Origin: a virus
DNA length: 26,825 bases
IMG/VR virus record: IMGVR_UViG_3300028844_006432
Span: 1 to 26,825 of that record
Direction: 5' to 3' (one strand)
Shown piece after piece: positions 12,332-18,938 of the stretch. The notes beneath the pieces are model-generated. The model had not been told where the DNA came from. It ran no database searches and saw only the letters and a program-made list of their open reading frames with translations. How positions within the stretch are numbered: the stretch's first letter is position 1; every line of letters begins with the position of its first letter. The position numbers and the translations under genes are program-made.

Positions 12332-12564
12332 TCAAGCTCCGAGGTTCCGTGCTCGCCAACCTTGAAGGTGCGGCCGGCCACGCGCTGACGCTGGCGCTGT
12401 TGGCCGAGGCCACGCAGGAACTCGCCGAGCGCGACGGGCTGACCGCCGACGCCGTCACGCGGGGCGCGCTGGACGCCAGGAACTCCGACGCCCTCGATCG
12501 CGTGGAGATCAACGGTGGCGCTACGACGGTCCACCGCAAGGTCGGCACACTCCGGGGCCGCTGA
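12328..12564 (+). CDS. Small helical protein of unknown function, 78 aa
   Basis: The GTG start overlaps the preceding TGA (GTGA) and follows GGGAGG. Mostly helical: residues 5-35 are Ala/Leu/Glu-rich (LANLEGAAGHALTLALLAEA, TQELAERDGL), and the C-terminus is basic (VHRKVGTLRGR). Not hydrophobic enough for a clear membrane segment. Function not recognised. Confidence 0.62.
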   Translation: MIKLRGSVLANLEGAAGHALTLALLAEATQELAERDGLTADAVTRGALDARNSDALDRVEINGGATTVHRKVGTLRGR

Positions 12565-13088
12565 TGCGTTGGCTCGCCCCACTCTGCGCGTCGCTGCTCG
12601 CCGGCTGTAGCCTCGCCTCGTCCTCGCCCCCGCCTGAGCCGTTCCGGCTGTGCGTGGACGACGCGCCGACGCAGTGGGCTGGCGACCGCGTGGCGTGGGC
12701 TGCTCGCCAGTGGGGCTGTGTGCGGATCGCAGAGGGCCGATGCGACGGTCGCTGGTCGTGGCGGTCGGAGGCGCTTGTGCGCGCCCCTGACGGCCCGCCG
12801 GGCGTCTGCGTCCACCGTCCCGATGTGCGCGTCACGGTCTGCGGCAAGGCTGCGTGGGCTGGCGGTGCCGCGAGCCCGATGGGCCGGGTCGCACTGCACG
12901 AGATCGGGCACAACCTGGGACTCGGACACCGCAAGGTCGGCGTCATGGCGGAGAGCATCGACGAGATCCCCCCGGGCGGTTTGCTGGGGACGGAGCGGCG
13001 TGCGGGCTGCGGTCTGTGGTTCGCCGGCAGTTCCGAGCTTGTCGAGCCGGCTGTGATGGCCGCGCCAGTCCAGAAGGCGGGAGACTGA
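12564..13088 (+). CDS. Secreted lipoprotein zinc metalloprotease (metzincin), 174 aa
   Basis: An Arg-containing, hydrophobic signal peptide ends in lipobox LLAGC (Cys15), predicting export and lipid anchoring. The catalytic signature HEIGHNLGLGH (residues 112-122) is a perfect HExxHxxGxxH metzincin motif: His112, His116 and His122 bind zinc and Glu113 is the base. VMAES follows, with Met128 in the Met-turn position. Six further Cys residues in the mature part could form disulfides, in keeping with a periplasmic or surface location. The size matches a minimal matrixin-like domain. It overlaps the preceding gene as TGATG and sits among head-tail genes, an unusual place for a protease with a signal peptide. 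Roles could be envelope digestion at entry or release, or alteration of the infected-cell surface. Confidence 0.83.
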   Translation: MRWLAPLCASLLAGCSLASSSPPPEPFRLCVDDAPTQWAGDRVAWAARQWGCVRIAEGRCDGRWSWRSEALVRAPDGPPGVCVHRPDVRVTVCGKAAWAGGAASPMGRVALHEIGHNLGLGHRKVGVMAESIDEIPPGGLLGTERRAGCGLWFAGSSELVEPAVMAAPVQKAGD

Positions 13089-13089
13089 A

Positions 13090-13821
13090 ATGGCCGACCC
13101 TGTCTACACCAAGCGCGCACGGTTGCCGGTCTTCCTGACCCGCGGGCGAGACAACGCGATCGAGATCGCGATCTACGACTCTGCTGGCGACATCGCCGCG
13201 CCTGCGTCGGGCACGATCGACATCTACCGGGCCGACGGGCAGAGGGCGGTTGACGGCGCTGCCGTGGTCGTCTTGGCGAGCAAGGCGACGTACACCGTTC
13301 CGGCCGCCGCGCTCCCCGCCACGCAGTCCTTCTCGGGGTTGTGGCAAGTCCGATGGCATCTCGCCTACGGCGGTGCGACGTACACGTTTGAGGAGCCGGC
13401 CCACCTTGTGCGGTGGATCCTCCGGGCCCCCGCCGCAGAGGCGGACCTGACCGACCGGCACCAAGACATCGCGGACCTCATCGACACGGGTGACGACCTG
13501 TCGCAGTTCCTGCGGGTCGCCTGGGAGCAGATCGTGCGTCGGCTGCTTCGGGACAGTCGCGCGCCCTCGTTGATCCTCGACTCGTTCGCCCTGATGGACT
13601 TGCAGGTTTACAAGGCGCTTGAGGCGCTGTTCATGGACGCCGCAAGCAGCGCGGGCAGCGGCCGGTATCAGGAACTCGCAGAGCACTACGCCGGGCTGTT
13701 TGAAGCCGAGTGGGGGCAAATCACTTGGACTTACGACGCAGACGGCGACGGGCTGCCGGACGCAGACGAGCGCGGCACCGCTGGTTCGCCTTCGCTGTGG
13801 CTCGCACCCGCCCGCGGCTGA
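13090..13821 (+). CDS. Head-tail connector/adaptor candidate, 243 aa
   Basis: The N-terminal ~110 residues are a beta-rich Ig-like domain (AIEIAIYDSAGD, GTIDIYRADG). The C-terminal part is helical (DLSQFLRVAWEQIVRRLLRD, SFALMDLQVYKALEALFMDA, YQELAEHYAGLFEAEW) and resembles the helical core of phage head-completion/adaptor proteins. It then ends with an EF-hand-like calcium loop, DADGDGLPDADE (residues 216-227). GGGAG precedes the ATG. Position between capsid and tail genes supports the call. The exact connector class cannot be fixed by eye. Confidence 0.62.
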   Translation: MADPVYTKRARLPVFLTRGRDNAIEIAIYDSAGDIAAPASGTIDIYRADGQRAVDGAAVVVLASKATYTVPAAALPATQSFSGLWQVRWHLAYGGATYTFEEPAHLVRWILRAPAAEADLTDRHQDIADLIDTGDDLSQFLRVAWEQIVRRLLRDSRAPSLILDSFALMDLQVYKALEALFMDAASSAGSGRYQELAEHYAGLFEAEWGQITWTYDADGDGLPDADERGTAGSPSLWLAPARG

Positions 13822-13824
13822 CCG

Positions 13825-14277
13825 ATGGGGATCTCAAGCCGGACGCGCCGGCAAGTCTTCGGCGACCTCAAGGACCTGCTGGGCACGGTTACAGGCGCGA
13901 CGTACCAAGAGCGGATCAACGTGAAGGAAGGCCCGCAGGGTCGTGCCAACGCCTACTTCGACCTTGGCCCCTTCTCTGACGAGCCGTCCCCAGACTGGCG
14001 GTCGAAGACGGGTACGCACGTTGGGCAGACCTACACGACCGTCGTTACGTTCGCGTTTCGGCTGAAGGTCAAGGACGTTGAGACTTCCCGGCTCGCCGCG
14101 CGCGACATCGTGGACATTGCCCAGAGGGCGATCCACCGTGCGACGGACTCGGGCGGCTCGCCCATCGGCTTTGAGGGCGTCTGGCTCGGGTCCGAGGAGT
14201 CGGAGAACGCGGAACGCGAGTGGCTGTTCTTCGCCTGCCGCGTTCGACTCCAGACCCTTTTTGATCTGACGGTGTGA
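13825..14277 (+). CDS. Tail terminator / head-tail joining candidate, 150 aa
   Basis: Alternating helix and strand pattern with a first helix (RRQVFGDLKDLLG) and strands YTTVVTFAFRLKVKD and EWLFFACRVRLQTLF. This resembles minor tail/terminator proteins of the lambda gpU or SPP1 gp17 type that cap the tail tube at the neck. Length and place immediately upstream of gp10-like and tail tube genes agree. The start at 13825 lacks a strong ribosome site but is three bases past the previous stop, so coupling is likely. Confidence 0.6.
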   Translation: MGISSRTRRQVFGDLKDLLGTVTGATYQERINVKEGPQGRANAYFDLGPFSDEPSPDWRSKTGTHVGQTYTTVVTFAFRLKVKDVETSRLAARDIVDIAQRAIHRATDSGGSPIGFEGVWLGSEESENAEREWLFFACRVRLQTLFDLTV

Positions 14278-14819
14278 CCGTGGCAGACAAGGTCGTCGTC
14301 GATTCAAACCTTGCCGCCGTGCTCGCCCGTTTGGAGGCGGGAGCCGCTGGCGTGGACGACGCGATCGAGGAAGAACTCGGCGAGATGGCCGTGGGGTTCT
14401 TTGAGGACCTGACCGGCTTCGGTGCGAAGCGGGAGGGCGGCAAGGTGCGCCGGCAACTCGCCTTCCCCGGCAACGGCATTTGGCCGGTCGGCGAGCGGTT
14501 CCGTCCGCTCAAGAGCGATTACTACGTCCGACACGACCGGGCCGGCAACCGGGATCTGCCCGCGAAGTCTCGGCCCATCGTGGAGTCCGGCCGCTCGATC
14601 AATGCGTGGCGCATGGACCTCAAGGGCGCGACGCTCCGGCTGATCAACAACGCACGCACAAACAAGCGGCGTCACTACTCCCGGTTCGTCCACAAGGTCG
14701 GCGACCCCGTCGGGCAGGCGCTCAAGGATGCGGATGCCGCCTTTGAGTCCCGCGCGTCGGATGCGTCAAAGGCGATCGGCAAGTCGGTTGCGAAGCTGAT
14801 CGGGGGCGGCAATGGCTGA
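14274..14819 (+). CDS. Neck/tail-joining protein, possibly HK97 gp10-like, 181 aa
   Basis: The GTG at 14274 overlaps the previous stop; a GTG at 14280 is equally good. Features are an acidic helix (GVDDAIEEELGEMAVGFFEDL), a basic central part (FGAKREGGKVRRQLAF), a Trp/Arg/Tyr-rich stretch (FRPLKSDYYVRHDRAG), and a segment LRLINNARTNKRRHYSRFVHKVG. The last segment recalls the conserved N..YA..VH motif of HK97 gp10-type proteins. It precedes a second protein with the same motif, so these may be two connector subunits from an old duplication. Assignment by motif and synteny only. Confidence 0.55.
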   Translation: MTVADKVVVDSNLAAVLARLEAGAAGVDDAIEEELGEMAVGFFEDLTGFGAKREGGKVRRQLAFPGNGIWPVGERFRPLKSDYYVRHDRAGNRDLPAKSRPIVESGRSINAWRMDLKGATLRLINNARTNKRRHYSRFVHKVGDPVGQALKDADAAFESRASDASKAIGKSVAKLIGGGNG

Positions 14820-15390
14820 CCCCGCACCGATTGAGTACCAGCGCGATCTCGGCTCCATGCTCGGAGCGAGCCCCGGCGACCTGACGCCCGCGCTTCAACA
14901 GCAGATCGGGAGCGCGATCGACGACCTGATCGACGACTGGCGCGAGGAGTTGATCGAGGTCTGGCCGCGCGATACAGGCCACTCGTTCACGTTGTGGGAG
15001 TCGTTCCGTTCGGGCTTCGTGGTGACGCTGCGGAACCCGGTCGAATACGCGGGCTACGTCCACCCGGAAGGCGGGACTGATGGCGAATCCTGGGACTCCA
15101 TGCGGGAGTTCTTTGAGGCCGCCGCCCGGAGCCTCGTCGCCAACTTCGCGCCGCTTGTCGCGGCAGATCGTCGGCAGCCCACGGGCGTGGTCAACGCCGA
15201 CCTTGCGGCAGCGGCGCGCAACCGGCCGTCGGCGGTGTCCGCATTCCGGGCTCTGAATGTACTTGCAGGCCGCAAGCCTGCCCGGAACCTTTCGGTTTTT
15301 CGCGGTGTCCGCCGCGCCCTTGAACGTGTATCGTCAGCGGAGCGGGCCCGTGCTCGGGATCGCGGCCGTACCAGAACCCGAGTGAGGTAA
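14812..15390 (+). CDS. Neck/tail-joining protein, HK97 gp10-like candidate, 192 aa
   Basis: Overlaps the preceding gene by 8 nt. The central segment WPRDTGHSFTLWESFRSGF... with VTLRNPVEYAGYVHPEGG matches the usual gp10-like pattern (small W..DTG..., then N..YA.YVH). The N-terminus is helical and acidic, and the C-terminal ~60 residues are Arg-rich and probably disordered (RGVRRALERVSSAERARARD). It probably joins head and tail just before the tail tube gene. Confidence 0.62.
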   Translation: MADPAPIEYQRDLGSMLGASPGDLTPALQQQIGSAIDDLIDDWREELIEVWPRDTGHSFTLWESFRSGFVVTLRNPVEYAGYVHPEGGTDGESWDSMREFFEAAARSLVANFAPLVAADRRQPTGVVNADLAAAARNRPSAVSAFRALNVLAGRKPARNLSVFRGVRRALERVSSAERARARDRGRTRTRVR

Positions 15391-15396
15391 GAGAAC

Positions 15397-15936
15397 ATGG
15401 CTACTTCTGCTGTCGTCAAGACGAAGCGAGACGGAACGATCACCCTCGGCGAGAACGGGGCGTTCAACGCTTCGACCGCCGCCGATGTGGCGATGAAGAA
15501 CCTCCTTGAACTTGACTGCGAGGTCGGCGACTGGTCGATGTCCGTCAGCGGCCCGAGCGTCAATGCGTTCATGGACCGCGGCCAGTTCGGTGCTACGCCC
15601 AAGGTGCGGTACGGCGACGACAACGCGATCACCGGATCGTTCAGCGGGTACTACCTCGACGTTGGCGACGCTGCTGCGGCCGAGTCCGTCTTCGCCGACG
15701 CCGTGGTTCGCACCGCGGGCTCGGACATCGTGGCGAATTGGGAGAGCACGCTGGGCTCCGCGGCCGAGGTGCCGCTGTTCATGCTGCGGTACACGACCGA
15801 CGACGGGACCGACATCACGCACACCGTCCTGAACCACGTTCACCTGACGGCCGAGATCAGCGAGGGCGACCCGAACACGGTGAACTTCTCGTGGACCGCG
15901 TACCAGACGGTTCCGACCCTCGTCCTCAAGGCTTGA
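15397..15936 (+). CDS. Major tail tube protein
   Basis: Tail tube subunits stack in hexameric rings to form the siphovirus tail. The 179-residue product is beta-rich, acidic and Gly/Ala/Thr-rich, with strands such as DGTITLGENGAF, VGDWSMSVSGP, NAITGSFSGYYLDVGD and TVNFSWTAYQTVPTLVLKA. It is the only gene of suitable size directly upstream of the chaperone pair and tape measure, the canonical position. The start follows AAGAGA. Its stop overlaps the next start. Confidence 0.78.
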   Translation: MATSAVVKTKRDGTITLGENGAFNASTAADVAMKNLLELDCEVGDWSMSVSGPSVNAFMDRGQFGATPKVRYGDDNAITGSFSGYYLDVGDAAAAESVFADAVVRTAGSDIVANWESTLGSAAEVPLFMLRYTTDDGTDITHTVLNHVHLTAEISEGDPNTVNFSWTAYQTVPTLVLKA

Positions 15937-16166
15937 TGATGGGCGCTGACGGCCGGCTCAAGGCATTCCGCGAGGAGCGCCGGGAGTTGGAGGCCCGCAA
16001 GGGTCCCGGCTGCCGGGCTCCCGATGGCGTCTACTGGATGCGGCTCAAGCGGCTGCGTTGGTTGAACGCGCAGATCGGCGAGTTCCTCGACGAGCGGAAG
16101 GCTGATCGGGTCGAGGCGCGCGCGGAGAAGCGCGACAAGCAGAAGGAGCCGAGCGATGGCGAGTAG
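15936..16166 (+). CDS. Small charged tail-module protein, 76 aa
   Basis: Starts at tandem ATGs (15936 or 15939), the first overlapping the tail tube stop. Very rich in Arg, Lys and Glu, with helices RLKAFREERRELEARKG and WLNAQIGEFLDERKADRVEA, probably a helical hairpin or coiled coil. It overlaps the gpG-like gene by 11 nt. Possible tail assembly helper, but no family recognised. Confidence 0.65.
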   Translation: MMGADGRLKAFREERRELEARKGPGCRAPDGVYWMRLKRLRWLNAQIGEFLDERKADRVEARAEKRDKQKEPSDGE

Positions 16167-16587
16167 CGCGTACTTTGAGGCTGGCGGGATGCGGTGGAAG
16201 TTGCCGCGCCCGACTTGGTGCGGTCGTCTGTTGCAGTTGATGGCTGGCGGCAGCGTTGGGATCGAGGCGAACGGCGTGGACACGCTCAAGGTCACGGCCG
16301 CGGAGAACGCGCTGGGCGCCGCTCTGGGCATCTGCTGGGCCAACCCGGGCATCGACCTGGGCGTGCCCCGTCCGGTGTCCCTCGACGGCGCTGACGGGCT
16401 GCTGCGGTACGGAGACGCCGTGCTCGACGCACTGCACGACGCGGGCGACTACATGAGCGACCCCGAGTGGTTGCGCGAGGTGTCGGGTGCCTTGTGGGAG
16501 CGCATCGTTGCGTCGGTCATTCCGTCTGAGCCGGAAGTTGCGGAACAGTTGGGAAATGGCTTGAGCCCGGAGGCTACGCGGACCTAG
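16156..16587 (+). CDS. Tail assembly chaperone, G-like, 143 aa
   Basis: Located between tail tube and tape measure with AAGGAG before the ATG. A largely helical Ala/Leu-rich protein (AAENALGAALGICWA, DAVLDALHDAGDYM). It ends just past a GGGAAAT slippery heptamer (16551-16557), in which zero-frame GGA AAT can slip to GGG AAA. Lambda uses the closely similar GGGAAAG at the same point in gene G. The short form ends at 16587; the frameshifted form continues as the T domain. Confidence 0.8.
   Translation: MASSAYFEAGGMRWKLPRPTWCGRLLQLMAGGSVGIEANGVDTLKVTAAENALGAALGICWANPGIDLGVPRPVSLDGADGLLRYGDAVLDALHDAGDYMSDPEWLREVSGALWERIVASVIPSEPEVAEQLGNGLSPEATRT
16551..16557 (+). other. Programmed -1 frameshift site GGGAAAT
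   Basis: A perfect X XXY YYZ heptamer in the right register, at codons 133-134 of the G-like gene. The -1 frame is open from the slip site through 16925. I see no obvious downstream pseudoknot by eye. Confidence 0.8.
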
Positions 16588-16925
16588 TTGTCTTCGACGC
16601 CTGCGCGGCGTTGTTGGGCGACCCGTGGGCTTGGTACGGGCTCGACAAGGAGCAGCAAGTGGAAGTCCTCGCCTATCACCGCATCGCCACGGCCAGCCGC
16701 GCCAAGGGCAAGGGCGGCGGCGAAGTCACGGCTGCGGGCGCGCGTTGGGGCTTGATGCTCCCTGCGTCCCTCGGCGCGATGGGCGAGCTTGAACTTGCGA
16801 AGAACCCGCCGCCGAAGAACCAGGGCGCGAAGCCGGACGGCCGCGCGATGCTCGTGCAGAAGATGATCAAGGCGGGCACTGACCCGGAACTGGCGTGGCA
16901 GTCGGTCGGGGGTCGCCGTGGCTGA
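16557..16925 (+). CDS. Tail assembly chaperone T domain (made as G-T fusion)
   Basis: After -1 slippage the fusion continues WLEPGGYADLVVFDACAALL and runs about 122 residues to 16925, giving a G-T product of about 256 aa. The T part contains a helix near DKEQQVEVLAYHRIATASRA and a basic, Pro-rich C-terminal half. The TTG at 16611 has no ribosome site, so independent translation is unlikely. In lambda, G and GT bind the tape measure and recruit tube subunits, then leave the finished tail. The same role is expected here. Overlaps the tape measure start by 8 nt. Confidence 0.75.
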   Translation, partial: WLEPGGYADLVVFDACAALLGDPWAWYGLDKEQQVEVLAYHRIATASRAKGKGGGEVTAAGARWGLMLPASLGAMGELELAKNPPPKNQGAKPDGRAMLVQKMIKAGTDPELAWQSVGGRRG

Positions 16926-18936
16926 GCGCATTGAGTTCGTCTTCAAGGGCGACGCCTCGGATCTGCAGGCCGCGCTTAAGGGCGTGACCGGGGATCTGGA
17001 GAACGTCGGGGCGAAAGCCGAGGGCGTGGGCGAGAAGTCCGAGGCGGGCTTCAACAAGACGATCAAGGTGAGCAAGGACACGAAGCGCGCGCTGCTCGGC
17101 GTCGTGGGCGTGTTCGCCGCTGCCGGCGTCGCCGCCGTCAAGATGGCGAAGAACGCGTTGGAGTTGTCCGATCGCCTCAACCGCGTGGCGAAGGAGGCGA
17201 AGGAGGCCGGCGTTACGGCGGTCGAGTTCCAGAAGCTGGAAGGCGCCCTCGGACTGCTGACCAAGGGCGGCGTCTCGGCTGCGAATACGGCGAAGTTCCT
17301 CGGGCGGAATCTGGCAGAGGCCCGCGACGGTGCCGGCCCGGCGAAGGATGCGTTGGACAAGTTGGGTTTGTCCGCGGAACACCTCGCCAACCTGCCCCTG
17401 ACCGACCAGATCGCCGCCATCGGCGACGCAATGCCGGGGCTGCGCGACCATTCCGAGCGAACGCAGGTTGCGCTTGACCTACTCGGCCGCTCCGGCTCCG
17501 CGCTGCTGCCGGCATTTCAAGAGGGCGGCGACGCGGTGCGCGAGGCTGCCCTTCAGATCGAAGAGGCGGGAGTCCATAGCAACGGCGCGGCGGTGCAGGC
17601 GGAGCGCCTTGCGGACGCTGCCGATCTTGCGTCTCGCTCGTGGCAGATGCTCAAGGACGGCGCGCTGGTCCCGCTGATGCCGGTGCTTGAGGGGTTCGCG
17701 GTCGCGGCCTCGGACACGTTCGTCGCTATGAAGAAGGCTGGCATCGGCGGCGAGGAGTTCGCGCGGCTGATGATGGAGGTCGTTGGGCCTGCTGTGGTTG
17801 TTGCGACGGGCGAGGCGGTCAAGGGGCTTAAGGGGCTCAACGCCACGATGGCGCTGATCCGCCGGGGTTGGGCTGAACTCAAGTTCATCTTTGCGGAGAC
17901 TGGCTCCGACGAGATGATGCAGGCGTTCCACGAGCGGGAGCGCGCGGCGCGCGAACTCGACGCCGCCGTGGCCGACTTCATCGAGACGGGCGAGTCCGCC
18001 GACCGCATGGGGCAGGAGTTCCTTGAGACGGTTCGTCGGATCCGCGCCGAGTCCGAACGTGCCGCTGCTGCGGTGTCCGGGGTGTTCACGGGCGGCGGGT
18101 CTGGCGGCGGCGGGTCGCCCTCCCCAGCCGCCTCTGCGGCCGGCGTCGTCGTAGAGGACGGCGACTTCGACGCAGACGGGCAGATGACGCAGTTGGAAAC
18201 GCTGGCGTCGATGCAGTCCGACCTGATGCGGAACTACCGCGCCGAGCAGCGCGCCGCGTGGGCCGAGCACATGGACGCGCAGGCGAAGGCTGCGGACGAA
18301 GCCGCGGAGCACTTGCTTACGACTCAGCAGAACGCGCTGGGCGCTGCGCAGTCGATCGGCACCACGATCTCCAGCATCATCACCGACGTGGTCCGCACTG
18401 AAACTGACGGGCTGATCAGCGAGACGAAGCGCGGCACGAAGGCCCGCAAAGAGGCGGCGCTCAAGGCATTCAAGATGAACAAGGCGGCGGCTCTGGTTTC
18501 GGCCGGCATCAACACGGCGCTTGCCGTCACGAACGCCGCTGCCACCCAGCCCTTCCTCCCGCTCGGCATCATCGCGATGGCCGCAGCCGCTGCCGCTGGC
18601 GCTGTCCAGATCGGCGTGATCGCCAGTAAGAAGGCGCCGACGTTCCACCGTGGCGGCCTTGTCTCCGACGAGGTGATGGTTCGCGCGCGGAACAAGGAAG
18701 CAGTGCTCAGTCCGACCGGCGTTGCTGCCATCGGCGGGGAGGCTGGCGTCCACTCTGCGAACCGCGGGCACGGCGGGCGTGGCCCCGATGTCTTCGTGGT
18801 CAACCGCGTCGGCAACGAGATGATCGATGTGCAAACCTCGCGGGCGGTGCGCCGCGCCGACTCGCCTCTGTCCGAAGCACTGCGCGCGGTGCGCCCTCGG
18901 TCCCTCGGCGCCCATGACCCGTTTGCGAAGGTGTAG
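16918..18936 (+). CDS. Tail tape measure protein
   Basis: The longest helical protein of the tail module (672 aa). The N-terminus is IEFVFKGDASDLQAALKGVTGDLE with long helices, then a hydrophobic segment (ALLGVVGVFAAAGVAAVKMA). A Gly/Ser linker (near 388-400, GGGSGGGGSPSP) splits the protein. A second helical block and a hydrophobic Ala-rich region (PLGIIAMAAAAAAGAVQIGVI) follow. The end holds the typical tape-measure motif FHRGGLVSD..MVRARNKEAVLSP. At the usual ~0.15 nm per residue the tail would be near 100 nm. No lytic domain is visible. GTG start with GGGGG upstream. Confidence 0.9.
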   Translation: MAERIEFVFKGDASDLQAALKGVTGDLENVGAKAEGVGEKSEAGFNKTIKVSKDTKRALLGVVGVFAAAGVAAVKMAKNALELSDRLNRVAKEAKEAGVTAVEFQKLEGALGLLTKGGVSAANTAKFLGRNLAEARDGAGPAKDALDKLGLSAEHLANLPLTDQIAAIGDAMPGLRDHSERTQVALDLLGRSGSALLPAFQEGGDAVREAALQIEEAGVHSNGAAVQAERLADAADLASRSWQMLKDGALVPLMPVLEGFAVAASDTFVAMKKAGIGGEEFARLMMEVVGPAVVVATGEAVKGLKGLNATMALIRRGWAELKFIFAETGSDEMMQAFHERERAARELDAAVADFIETGESADRMGQEFLETVRRIRAESERAAAAVSGVFTGGGSGGGGSPSPAASAAGVVVEDGDFDADGQMTQLETLASMQSDLMRNYRAEQRAAWAEHMDAQAKAADEAAEHLLTTQQNALGAAQSIGTTISSIITDVVRTETDGLISETKRGTKARKEAALKAFKMNKAAALVSAGINTALAVTNAAATQPFLPLGIIAMAAAAAAGAVQIGVIASKKAPTFHRGGLVSDEVMVRARNKEAVLSPTGVAAIGGEAGVHSANRGHGGRGPDVFVVNRVGNEMIDVQTSRAVRRADSPLSEALRAVRPRSLGAHDPFAKV

Positions 18937-18938
18937 CC

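Noticed and set aside
15280-15305. Small hairpin followed by five Ts (near aaccttt/ggttttt) as a terminator
   Set aside because: The stem is only 4-5 bp and it lies within the coding sequence of the 192-aa neck protein with downstream tail genes needed in the same direction.
16611-16925. Independent gene starting at TTG 16611
   Set aside because: No ribosome site; the frame is open upstream to the GGGAAAT slippery heptamer, so it is better explained as the frameshifted T domain.
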